DNA of 64,000 nt from Saprospiraceae bacterium (GTDB lineage Bacteria > Bacteroidota > Bacteroidia > Chitinophagales > Saprospiraceae), in assembly GCA_020630735.1 (NCBI GenBank), contig JAHDIP010000005.1:1-64000 (forward strand). Direction: 5' to 3'. This document shows, in pieces, positions 9,001-17,665 of the stretch. Positions within the stretch are counted from its first letter, which is position 1. Each line of letters begins with the position of its first letter. The notes beneath the pieces were generated by a model. It searched no databases and was not told the origin of the DNA. It saw only the letters and a program-made list of their open reading frames with translations. The translations under genes and the position numbers were made by a program.

Positions 9001-10908
9001 TCAACTTATTTTTCGCCCATTACTAAGCTCGACTTTAGCGTTCACAATTTTGTCAGCAAAATTTAAAAAGACTTTTTTATGGCGTTCAATATCCATATTA
9101 GGAGAAAGTGCTACACGGGCAATATAGTCTTTGTCACTTTCTTTAGTTGTTCCCTGAGTCGATGTTGCAGGAACGGTCCAGTAACATCCTTTTAATTGAC
9201 CATAGCTGACACAGTGCTTACTTTCGTTGGGAATTTCGGTAATCATTAAATCGATTAGTTTAAGATTTAAGGCTCTTTTATACGTTTCTTTTTCTTCATC
9301 CGTATCTCCTTTTGTCGGAAGGTCTAATGAAAAAACGGATGGAGTAAAACCCTTTGCTGCCAATTCTTCTGAAACAAAGTTGATTTTTGCCTCAGGTAAG
9401 GTATCTTTAATGAAGTTGACAAATTCACGTGTATTCTGATAAGCTTTATTGATTCTTTGTTTCATAGAAGGCAATTGTTTTGCTAATATTGCCATTTGAT
9501 GATTGGTGGCTCCATTGTCGCAAAGTTTTAAATGCATTTCTATTTGTTTCATCAACGATTCCGATTGTTTATTTCCGACACAGTAACCTGCTGTACAAAG
9601 ACCACCACTAGGGAATTTTGATCCACTAGCATATGAAATACTTCTGATGGTTGAGAGTATTTCATCATCGCCTAAGAAGTGTACATTAGGACAAAAAGTT
9701 TGATCTAAAATAAAAACAGGATCTATAGCTACCTTACCAGTAGCTGTTTTACGCTCTTTGCCTAAAACCTCTTTTAGTTGTATAAGGTTTGGTACTTCAA
9801 CTCTTGGGTTGGTTGGGATTTCAGCGATTATATAAGGTACGGCATCTTCAGTAGCAATTTTTTCCAAAACGATATCAATACTTTTCACCATGTCGTTGCC
9901 ACTATCAACAGGTAAATCTAAGACTTCAACATTATCAATGCAAGCAGCAACTCGCCTTGCCTGATCATTTGTTCCGCCATAACAATTTGGAGGAACAATA
10001 ATTTTGATTGCCTTTCCTTTATGTTGTTCTAGGGCATTGTGAATAAGCCCCATCATGATTGCATATTGAATAGAAAGACCACTAGAACCTACAATGGGTT
10101 TTGTAGTTGTTCCTGTAATTTGTTTGATGGTGTCTAAGACCGTTGTGTTATCTGTTTCGGTATTACTTGTATCGTGATCGAAAGAGGTCTTTTGAACAAG
10201 ATGCTTTAAAGCAATAAAGCAATTGGCTGGAGTCATTGCTATAGTCTCTCTTCTTCGGACGTGCTGAATTGCAGGAATGTAGGCCTCATTTTGTTCCCCA
10301 TTTACTAATATAATACTACCAAGCTGAGCATGAACATGGACGAAAAAGTCAATATTGGGATTGAGATCAGTTTTGTTTACTTCTTTCTCGGCAGAAAGGA
10401 AGGCTTCTTGCTGCGCGATGAAAATCGTGCTACCATCAAAGCTGGAAATGTCTTCTAGCTTCTCAATTTTCTTTAACTCAAATTTATAACCATAGATTTG
10501 CTGCAGTACTTCAGGATCAAAAAAATCGGGCAAATCACCAGTATAAACCAGTTGGGTATTTTTTTTGTCTAATAAATTTTTTCTTAGAACAGACAAAATA
10601 GGAATTGTCTTGGATGAAAAACTTATTACATTTTTTGGTTCAAGCTTATTGAAGTTAGCAATTGCCCATTCTAGTATACAAGATAAGGGATGACCTAAAC
10701 GGACATAGTCGTAAGCAGTGGGCAATTGATTTAGTGCCGAAGGTTGAGCATTATGTTCATTAAATAAAAGGTCAAACTGCTCTAAGAATTGAATTTTGGC
10801 TAATTGTTCTTCATAGATATCTAGTCGATGAGTTGTCATACTTAACCAACCAGTAGGCATACTTTGTAGTACCTCTTTAATATAATTTAGCATTTTATTG
10901 GGTTCCAT
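9001..10908 (-). CDS. Cys/Met-metabolism-type PLP-dependent enzyme with long N-terminal extension
   Basis: The C-terminal two thirds match the gamma-family of PLP enzymes (cystathionine gamma-synthase/lyase, methionine gamma-lyase). Visible signs are the YGGT motif, an LDQTF segment in place of the usual DNT, and the PLP-binding lysine in ASGSKFPSGG at about residue 431. Family members usually have about 400 residues; this one has 635, the extra being some 230 residues at the N terminus with no motif I recognise. The reaction cannot be named: lyase, synthase or sulfhydrylase are all open. I start at the ATG at 10908, which has AAAGGT eight bases upstream; the longer frame would begin with TTG nine codons earlier. 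It is separated from the S41 gene by about 25 bases on the same strand, so the two may be cotranscribed. Confidence 0.82.
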   Translation of the reverse strand: MEPNKMLNYIKEVLQSMPTGWLSMTTHRLDIYEEQLAKIQFLEQFDLLFNEHNAQPSALNQLPTAYDYVRLGHPLSCILEWAIANFNKLEPKNVISFSSKTIPILSVLRKNLLDKKNTQLVYTGDLPDFFDPEVLQQIYGYKFELKKIEKLEDISSFDGSTIFIAQQEAFLSAEKEVNKTDLNPNIDFFVHVHAQLGSIILVNGEQNEAYIPAIQHVRRRETIAMTPANCFIALKHLVQKTSFDHDTSNTETDNTTVLDTIKQITGTTTKPIVGSSGLSIQYAIMMGLIHNALEQHKGKAIKIIVPPNCYGGTNDQARRVAACIDNVEVLDLPVDSGNDMVKSIDIVLEKIATEDAVPYIIAEIPTNPRVEVPNLIQLKEVLGKERKTATGKVAIDPVFILDQTFCPNVHFLGDDEILSTIRSISYASGSKFPSGGLCTAGYCVGNKQSESLMKQIEMHLKLCDNGATNHQMAILAKQLPSMKQRINKAYQNTREFVNFIKDTLPEAKINFVSEELAAKGFTPSVFSLDLPTKGDTDEEKETYKRALNLKLIDLMITEIPNESKHCVSYGQLKGCYWTVPATSTQGTTKESDKDYIARVALSPNMDIERHKKVFLNFADKIVNAKVELSNGRKIS

Positions 10909-11030
10909 ATTTTTTACCTTTAGATGGCGCCGCAATTTACATCTATTTTTAACGTGTTACAAGGAGTTGTATTATTTTTTGTTTGATTGTTGTGTAGTCC
11001 TGATATATGCTTCAAGAATTGTCAATGACC

Positions 11031-11067
11031 CAAAAAAACAAGCATCAACATGGGAATGTTGATGCTT
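11031..11067 (-). terminator. Rho-independent terminator of the 157-residue protein gene
   Basis: AAGCATCAACAT (11040-11051) and ATGTTGATGCTT (11056-11067) form a perfect 12-bp stem with a four-base loop. On the minus strand the stem is followed by GTTTTTTTGGG. This is one of the strongest intrinsic terminators in the window and ends the unit that starts at 11613. Confidence 0.88.
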
Positions 11068-11139
11068 GGTGAGAGAGCGTTAGTTGTTTAATTTTCCTAT
11101 CCTATAGATAAGGAATTTTTGTGTTTATAATTGAGTTCT

Positions 11140-11613
11140 TTATTTCGTTAGATCATGAATTCCTTTAGCGTATTTGTCTTTCAATCCTTTCAATTCTGTT
11201 TGAAAAGCATGTTGAATTTCTTTTAATGCTTGAGGATTCAATTTACTTGCATCTAAGTTATATTCTTCGATGATAGATTTGATCGAGTTGCTAGCTCTAC
11301 GAGTATCTTTAGCTTGAGCTTTTTTGATGATTTGGTCAAAAATAGAACCAGGTGCAGTTTCTACATTTGGATCTTTTTTGTTTTGCTTACGAGCTTCATC
11401 TATTTTTGATTTGATTAAATCAACAATATTTACAGGTTTTTTACCTTTAGTAGCACGTTTAGTATTCCAGTTGTTTTCTACATCTTGAAGTTTGCCTTGT
11501 AAAAGGTCAAAAACGGAAGCATCTGCGGTAGGTTCGTTTGGATTAGCAGAGTTCTTTTTTTGTACTTCGTTTACTGCTGCTTTGATGATATCAAAAAAAT
11601 TAGCTTTAGCCAT
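11140..11613 (-). CDS. Small helical protein with an internal duplication, function unknown
   Basis: I do not recognise this 157-residue protein. It is rich in Lys, Asp, Ala and Asn, has no cysteine, no signal peptide and no membrane segment, and is predicted largely helical from its pattern. Residues about 6-45 (FFDIIKAAVNEVQKKN ... VFDLLQGKLQD) resemble residues about 62-100 (IVDLIKSKIDEARKQN ... IFDQIIKKAQ), so it contains a tandem repeat of about 56 residues followed by a third helical segment. It is monocistronic, with its own strong terminator, and uses many AAC, ATC and GAC codons, suggesting good expression. A cytoplasmic structural or nucleic-acid-associated protein is conceivable, but nothing proves it. 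Confidence 0.75.
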   Translation of the reverse strand: MAKANFFDIIKAAVNEVQKKNSANPNEPTADASVFDLLQGKLQDVENNWNTKRATKGKKPVNIVDLIKSKIDEARKQNKKDPNVETAPGSIFDQIIKKAQAKDTRRASNSIKSIIEEYNLDASKLNPQALKEIQHAFQTELKGLKDKYAKGIHDLTK

Positions 11614-11720
11614 TGTTAAGTTTGTTTATAGTTTAAAAGAGGCAAATTATGGATACAATTAGCCTGTTACCAAATATATAGACTGTGCATAATGTATTTG
11701 GTCACTTTTTCTTGGAAGAA

Positions 11721-11746
11721 AAAAGGGCATAAAAAAGCCCCCCCCC
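11721..11746 (-). terminator. Possible terminator with a nine-base C tract
   Basis: On the minus strand a run of nine G is followed by CTTTTTTATGCCCTTTTTTC. The GGGC and GCCC parts can pair, with TTTTTT after the stem. It lies about 85 bp downstream of the large HYR/cohesin protein and may terminate it. The stem is short; the homopolymer (11738-11746) may also vary in length between cells. Confidence 0.4.
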
Positions 11747-11829
11747 ACCGAAGTAGAGAGAGGCCGTCCCAAAAACTGACCTTAAGTATCTTAAACAGTT
11801 CTTGGATTAACACACAATCACCTATTTAT

Positions 11830-14800
11830 TTAATCAATCAAAAGCATTTTCTTAGTAGCAGAATCGTTGTTAGTGTCTAATTGGTAGTAAAGAACACCAG
11901 CTCCAGCAACTTCATTTCTGTTGATGCTGATTTCGTTGTATCCTTTAGCATAGTCACCTGCGAATTGCTTCAATACTTTTCCAGAAAGATCGTAAATCGT
12001 TAGTGTAGCACTTCCTGCTTCAGGCAAGTTGAAACCGATAGCAGTTTCAGACTTGAATGGGTTAGGAGTGTTTTGGTATAACTCGAAAGAGTTAGCAGCT
12101 ACTTGACCGTTGAATGCAAGAGCAACATCTAATACCTCAGCATCAGCGTTGTAAGCTTCAGCAGCAGTATACTTAGAGTTGATCGTTAAAGCATTACTTA
12201 AAGTAACATTGTTTAACGCTTTGAAAGTAAGGCTAAATCCAGCTTTAGTAGCTGTAACATTGTTCCAGCTAGATGTGATTACACCTTCGTTCAATAATGA
12301 TAAACCAAAGTTTTCTTCATTAGAAACTTCAACTAATTCAAGCGCTTTTTGGTCAAAGTTCATTGTGAACTGGTATCCTAATACAGCATCTTGAGCAGTA
12401 AACTCAACAGTGTATGTATCACCAGCTTTCAATTGAGCATCAGTAGCATTGAAAACTAAGTTTCCAGCAGTAGTACGACCTTCAACACCTAATATGTTGT
12501 TAGCAATAGCAGAATCGTTTACATCACCAACTTTGATAGCTGTGAAGTTAGCTTCCAATACATCTTGGTCAAGATCGTTGAAAGAAATTACTTCTGGGAA
12601 TGATGTAGCAAATGGATTGCTAGCATTAGGGAATACAAAGTTCTTATCAACAAATCTCCAAGAAGTGTTGTTAGAGAACTCAGTATCAATGTGAAGGATT
12701 AACTTACGTAACTCAACTAAGTCAAGAGTAGTTACAGAACCAGAGTTGTTAATATCAGCAGCGATCATCTTGTAAGGAGAGTTCAATGCTTGAACACCTA
12801 AGATGTGCTTGCTAATCATTACGATATCAAACGTAGTAACACCATTTAAAGGATCGATATTCTTTTGTGGAGTTACTGTGTAGTTGTTATGCATAGAAAC
12901 TTCAGAAGTATAAGCACCATCAAGACCAGTCATGAATGGTTCGAAACCATTGTCACCAGCGATTTGTACTTCTACATCATTCACTTCATCGTCCATTTCG
13001 TTAGCGATACGTCCAGCAATAGCTACTGTTGGGTCGCCACCACCACAAGAACCAGAAGGATCTTGGATAACGATATAAGTACGACAGTGATCCCAGTTTC
13101 CAGACTCGTCACCAACCCAAAGGTCAACCCACTGCTGACCTAAGTCATTACAGTCGAAAGTAACAGAAGTTTGAGAAGCACTTGGTACGTTATTATTTGG
13201 AGCATCAAATTGTTGTACTCTTCTTACACGGAAATCTAAATCTTCGTAAGCAGTACAGTTATCGAAAGAAGAACCAGCTTCGAAGTCAGAAGCCCAAATT
13301 TCGATAGCACCTGCAGAAGGCATAATTGTAGTCGCAATGATTTGACAAACTGGAGTAGGCTTCTTACCGTCAGTAACAGTTACAGAAGTTTCTTCAGTTG
13401 TAATGTTTCCACAACCATCTTCGATAGTGAAGGTTACGATTGTAGTACCATATGGGTATGTTCCACTTGCATCAGCACCACCGTTGTTGTAATCGTTAGT
13501 GATTGTGATAGAAGAACAATCATCAGAACCAGTAGCTGGATCTAATTCAACATTACCATTTGAGCAGTTGTCTGCATCACTATCTACAGTTACATCACCA
13601 GGAACAGTGATTTCAGGAGCAGTAGTATCCAATACTTTAATTACTTGAGTATTTTCCCAACGTCCAACAGATTGGTTACCATTAGGATCATACTGACACC
13701 AGTCAATTACAACCCAAGTACGTAAAATCTTGTAGCAGAATGGGTATTCAACAGGTAATTCTAAATCATCGTATCCAACGAATACGTTGTCACAGTGATC
13801 ATCATTGATACCTGGCTCACCAGTAGCATCAGTATTGATACCTTGAGCACAGTCAGCATCTTTGTCAGTTGGCCAAACGATATCATTACCATCAAAAGGA
13901 TCGTAGTTGATAACACGGATACGTTGAACACAAGAAGCAGTTAAACCGTTAGGATCAGTTGCAGTGAATACACGAGTGATTAAACCATTACCACACTCAA
14001 TATTTTCGTTAGAAGATTCAGATACTGTTACATCACAGTTGTCATAAGCAATACCATCTTGTCCCCAAGTAGTAGTACCTAAGCCATTAGGATCAACAGT
14101 AGTTACATCTTGTCTATCATCTTCGTCAGTTTGAACTGTACCGAAAACAGAAAGATCAGAGTAATCAAACTCACAGCTGATTGTTACATCAGGTGGGCAA
14201 GTGATAGAAGGACCAATTTTGTCTTCAATGTTTACTTCAACCATACAGTCGTTGTAGTGACCATAAAGGCTACCACCTTCGTTGTGACGGTTGTCAGAAA
14301 CAGGACCTTCTCCTGGATCAACGTCATATACACGGAAGATAACTGTGATTGGGCTATCAGCGATATCATCACAGCAGAAATCAGCATAATCATCAAACCA
14401 TTCTTGGTAAGAAGAGTTAGCTGGGTTGTCGTCACCATTTAAACGGTTACATTCACCAGTTTCCATTCTTAATACTTTGAAGAATACTTCACCACAGTTA
14501 TCGTGAGAACCATCATCAAAAGTAGAAGCGAATACACGAGCAGTACCATCAATACCTAAAGATACTTCAGTATGCTCATCACAAACAGCGATAGGTGGCA
14601 CATTATCTTTTACCCAAATATAGAAGAAACATTCAGCAGTATTACCGCAGTCGTCTTCAGCATAGTAAGTAACAGTGTAATCACCTGGAGCAACATCTGT
14701 AAGAATATAGCTACCTGGACCATTGCTGATAATTGTACCAGCTGTAGACTCAGCAGTATATGTTACACTACCACAAGCATCAGAAAGAGTTGGTTGAGGT

Positions 14801-15828
14801 AAGATAATAGTTGCTGTACAAGTATATTGATCAGTACCTGCGTGCATGTTTTCAGGGCACTCAATGATTGGAGCCGTTTGGTCTAATACTTTGATGATTT
14901 GTTGAGCAACACGGATTTCACCAGTACACCAGTCTACTAAAGACCAAGTACGTAAAAGCTTGTAGCTACCTGTACAAATATCAATTGTTTGATCAGTATA
15001 AGAAGCACCTAAGTTGCAAAGTGTTTCGTTGATGTCGTTACCGTTTACACTTGGGTAATCTTCATCAGCAGGACCTTCGCTAATTAAGCCATCTAAATCG
15101 TCTGGGCTAGTAGCAGCACCACACTCTAAAGTGATGTCGTCTGGTACATCAACATCATCAAGCGTTGGGTTAATAACGTTGATGATTTGATCACAAGAAG
15201 CAGTATTACCACTACCATCAGTAGCAGTCCAAGTTCTTGTGATAACAGTAACACCACAATCACCACCATCAGCAACGCTATCTTCGTAAGAAGTTGTAAC
15301 AACGTCACAAGCATCAGTAGCAACTGGTTGAGGTGTATTTAAAGAACCATTTAAAGCATCTTCTAGCTCGTAGCAGTAGATGTCAGATGGGGCAGGACAA
15401 GTGATCTCTGGATCAACCTTGTCTTCAACAGTAATGTATCCCCAGCAAGAATTATTGCCAGAAACAACACTTACAATAAGAGTACGTCCAATATGGTCGC
15501 TGTTTACTAAAGGACTTGAAGGAATAGGATTCATATTTTCATCCTGGATTTCGACTGTAAGACCTGTACAATCTAATTCTTCAAATCCTTCGACTACCAT
15601 ATCAGGCGTTATTAACGCTTCGCAATCAAGATCAACAGAAATGTTGATATGATCGTTGCACGCTAACGCACATTGTGCTACAGAGTTGTTACTCCATAAC
15701 ATTACAAGAAGGATCGGAAGCGCCATTGCTCCTACAGCTTTCATTGCATCCGTCATTAGGTCTTTTAGAATGCTTGATCGCTTTACCCATCTCGTAGAAT
15801 GAACTAAAGTCGAAATCTTTTTCTTCAT
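11830..15828 (-). CDS. Large secreted HYR/dockerin-like/cohesin-like protein with T9SS type A sorting domain
   Basis: The 1332-residue protein has an unusually long N-terminal leader (about 53 residues, hydrophobic stretch AMALPILLVMLW, cleavage near SVAQ). Then come several cysteine-containing HYR/Ig-like domains recognisable by TAPEITVPGDVTV, DKIGPSITCPPDVTI and TATDGSGNTASC. Around residues 990-1040 are two dockerin-like calcium-binding repeats (NGVTTFDIVMISKHILG and DINNSGSVTTLDLVELRKLI), then at about 1123-1233 a cohesin-like strand domain, and at about 1250-1332 a T9SS type A sorting domain (FELYQNTPNPFKSETAIGF, final KKMLLID). The likely role is an abundant surface or matrix protein. 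Codons ending in C (AAC, TAC, GAC, ATC) are favoured, unlike the giant gene at 34699, suggesting high expression. Start chosen at the ATG at 15828; the longer frame begins with TTG. The dockerin and cohesin calls rest on pattern only. Confidence 0.85.
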   Translation of the reverse strand: MKKKISTLVHSTRWVKRSSILKDLMTDAMKAVGAMALPILLVMLWSNNSVAQCALACNDHINISVDLDCEALITPDMVVEGFEELDCTGLTVEIQDENMNPIPSSPLVNSDHIGRTLIVSVVSGNNSCWGYITVEDKVDPEITCPAPSDIYCYELEDALNGSLNTPQPVATDACDVVTTSYEDSVADGGDCGVTVITRTWTATDGSGNTASCDQIINVINPTLDDVDVPDDITLECGAATSPDDLDGLISEGPADEDYPSVNGNDINETLCNLGASYTDQTIDICTGSYKLLRTWSLVDWCTGEIRVAQQIIKVLDQTAPIIECPENMHAGTDQYTCTATIILPQPTLSDACGSVTYTAESTAGTIISNGPGSYILTDVAPGDYTVTYYAEDDCGNTAECFFYIWVKDNVPPIAVCDEHTEVSLGIDGTARVFASTFDDGSHDNCGEVFFKVLRMETGECNRLNGDDNPANSSYQEWFDDYADFCCDDIADSPITVIFRVYDVDPGEGPVSDNRHNEGGSLYGHYNDCMVEVNIEDKIGPSITCPPDVTISCEFDYSDLSVFGTVQTDEDDRQDVTTVDPNGLGTTTWGQDGIAYDNCDVTVSESSNENIECGNGLITRVFTATDPNGLTASCVQRIRVINYDPFDGNDIVWPTDKDADCAQGINTDATGEPGINDDHCDNVFVGYDDLELPVEYPFCYKILRTWVVIDWCQYDPNGNQSVGRWENTQVIKVLDTTAPEITVPGDVTVDSDADNCSNGNVELDPATGSDDCSSITITNDYNNGGADASGTYPYGTTIVTFTIEDGCGNITTEETSVTVTDGKKPTPVCQIIATTIMPSAGAIEIWASDFEAGSSFDNCTAYEDLDFRVRRVQQFDAPNNNVPSASQTSVTFDCNDLGQQWVDLWVGDESGNWDHCRTYIVIQDPSGSCGGGDPTVAIAGRIANEMDDEVNDVEVQIAGDNGFEPFMTGLDGAYTSEVSMHNNYTVTPQKNIDPLNGVTTFDIVMISKHILGVQALNSPYKMIAADINNSGSVTTLDLVELRKLILHIDTEFSNNTSWRFVDKNFVFPNASNPFATSFPEVISFNDLDQDVLEANFTAIKVGDVNDSAIANNILGVEGRTTAGNLVFNATDAQLKAGDTYTVEFTAQDAVLGYQFTMNFDQKALELVEVSNEENFGLSLLNEGVITSSWNNVTATKAGFSLTFKALNNVTLSNALTINSKYTAAEAYNADAEVLDVALAFNGQVAANSFELYQNTPNPFKSETAIGFNLPEAGSATLTIYDLSGKVLKQFAGDYAKGYNEISINRNEVAGAGVLYYQLDTNNDSATKKMLLID

Positions 15829-16703
15829 GAGATTATAATTTTGGTTAATAAAATGTGTTAACAAAAAAAAGGATATATTAAATAATTATGAGTTTCAATA
15901 CTCACAGATTAACTCCAATTTAGGTAACAAAAAACTGTTTAAAGTCATAAGAATATCTGTCTAAGCAAGCACATTAGCTTCTTAGATTAAGATGATTGTT
16001 AATTACTTTAAAGAAATGTTTTTATTATACCATAGACTAATGCGAATTAGTTTAAGGCACAAAACCTTATCTGTAAATTACAGATAAAGACCATTAAAAA
16101 AACATTGATATGTCTCAGAAAAAAAACGAAAGGTTACTATAATACTGGTAAGCATTTTTAAAGAGTAAAGTTCGTTTGTTCATGAGATTCAGTTTTTGTT
16201 TTTACAATTTCAAGAATAGTAGTTTGAATACTATTCAAAACAATGCTAGATACCTAATATGGATCTGCACTATGTGTTCGTTTTTGTTTTTGATTGTGTT
16301 GATATAAATACCTCAATTATCCTATTCAATAGGGGTGAAGGCTTTAAAATCAACTAGAAATTATTAGTAATTATTTATCACTAATAACCAAAGGGGGGAG
16401 ATGATAAAAAACTTGTGTTCTTATAACTTGTCGTTCATCATGTAACAAAAGTACAACAAAGTTAGCTGTCTTGCATACCCTTGAATCGGTAATTTTTATA
16501 TGAGTTTTTTTTTGCTTCTTTGATGGCTGAGTTTTTATATTAAAAAAATAAATGATAATATGGTATACATTTGGATGACTGAAAAGAAGAAAATTTTAGG
16601 TAATGATTTTATGCCTTTTTTAAATAGCTAATATTGTTTTAGTTATAGATTCATTCAAACGACTATTTGTTATATATTGACTTTGTATTGTTATTAAATG
16701 CAT
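15829..16703. other. AT-rich non-coding region
   Basis: About 875 bp without a credible gene. It holds a hairpin at 16067-16087 (9-bp stem TTATCTGTA/TACAGATAA, three-base loop), another at 16214-16236 (GAATAGTA/TACTATTC, seven-base loop) and long A and T tracts. It should contain the promoter and leader of the highly biased gene ending at 15828, but no clear TAnnTTTG element on the minus strand was found near the start. A long leader or a small RNA is possible. Confidence 0.45.
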
Positions 16704-16732
16704 AAAAAAGAGCAGATCGGAAGATCTGCTCT
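16704..16732 (-). terminator. Rho-independent terminator of the head-GIN gene
   Basis: AGAGCAGATC (16709-16718) and GATCTGCTCT (16723-16732) form a perfect 10-bp stem with a four-base loop. On the minus strand it is followed by TTTTTATG. It lies directly after the gene ending at 16761. Confidence 0.88.
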
Positions 16733-16760
16733 CTAAATACTATTTGTACATTGGGTTGAA

Positions 16761-17501
16761 TTATTCTTTTGCAACTACATCGCCAGAACCAACAATACTT
16801 GAGTCTAACTTTGCAGGATTACCTTTATAGTAAACATCGCCACTTCCAGCAATTGATACTTCTAGTGAAGAAGACACATTTACTTTGCACTGACCTGATC
16901 CGCTGATACTGATAGAGGCTTTATCCGTTTTGAGATCGTAAGCAGATATACCTCCTGAACCACTTATTGCAACTTCTTGGGTATTTGCATTGCCCGATAA
17001 GATGATATCACCTGAACCGCTAATCGCTGATTGGATATCAGAAGTCTCTACTTCTAGTTCGATATCTCCTGATCCACTAACGGCAAACTCTAAATCATCT
17101 GAACGGTCAAAAACGTTTGTTCCTTTTATTTTACCTGAGCCACTAATATAAGCACCGTCCAGTTTTTTCATAGTAATGTATACTATGACTCGATCTGCCT
17201 CTTTTACATTCTCTTTGTAGGTAATTTCCCAATTCCCATTGCGTACTTCCGTCTTAATATTGTCAAGAATATTTTGCTGGGCATGAATGGTGACTTCTTG
17301 CGAATTGCCTTGTGTTACAATTACATCTGCTGCGATAGCTAAACCAATACTGGTAAATTTGTCTAACTCGACAGTTTTTTTAACTACTTTTCCTTCACCT
17401 TTAATTCCTTTTCCCCATCCCCACCAATTTTGAGCAGTTACGGAATTGATACTAAATAATGCGATTGCTAAAAATGTAATTAAAGTCTTCGAAGTTTTCA
17501 T
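16761..17501 (-). CDS. Secreted head-GIN (DUF2807) domain protein
   Basis: The 246-residue protein has a signal peptide ending near VTAQ and a single head-GIN domain. The hallmark is the repeated SGSG turn of a right-handed beta-helix: ISGSGKIKG, VSGSGDIEL, ISGSGDIIL, ISGSGGISA, ISGSGQCKV, IAGSGDVYY, IVGSGDVVA. This family is widespread in Bacteroidota and usually extracytoplasmic; some members are lipoproteins, but this one lacks a lipobox cysteine. Molecular function is not established; an adhesion or polymer-binding role is often proposed. It is monocistronic with a strong terminator. The GNW motif and tryptophans after the signal (QNWWGWGKG) are a local oddity. Confidence 0.9.
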   Translation of the reverse strand: MKTSKTLITFLAIALFSINSVTAQNWWGWGKGIKGEGKVVKKTVELDKFTSIGLAIAADVIVTQGNSQEVTIHAQQNILDNIKTEVRNGNWEITYKENVKEADRVIVYITMKKLDGAYISGSGKIKGTNVFDRSDDLEFAVSGSGDIELEVETSDIQSAISGSGDIILSGNANTQEVAISGSGGISAYDLKTDKASISISGSGQCKVNVSSSLEVSIAGSGDVYYKGNPAKLDSSIVGSGDVVAKE

Positions 17502-17665
17502 CTTATTTAAAATTTAGTTGTTTACAAATTTGATTCATCTGTAATGACATCATATTTTTTTTAGGGTTGCATCATGTGTATATGTTTTTATTTTTATGTG
17601 TTAAAAATTTTCTTTGCCAAAATCAAATCGGATCTTATAGAAGGCTTCGATTAGATATTGATGTT

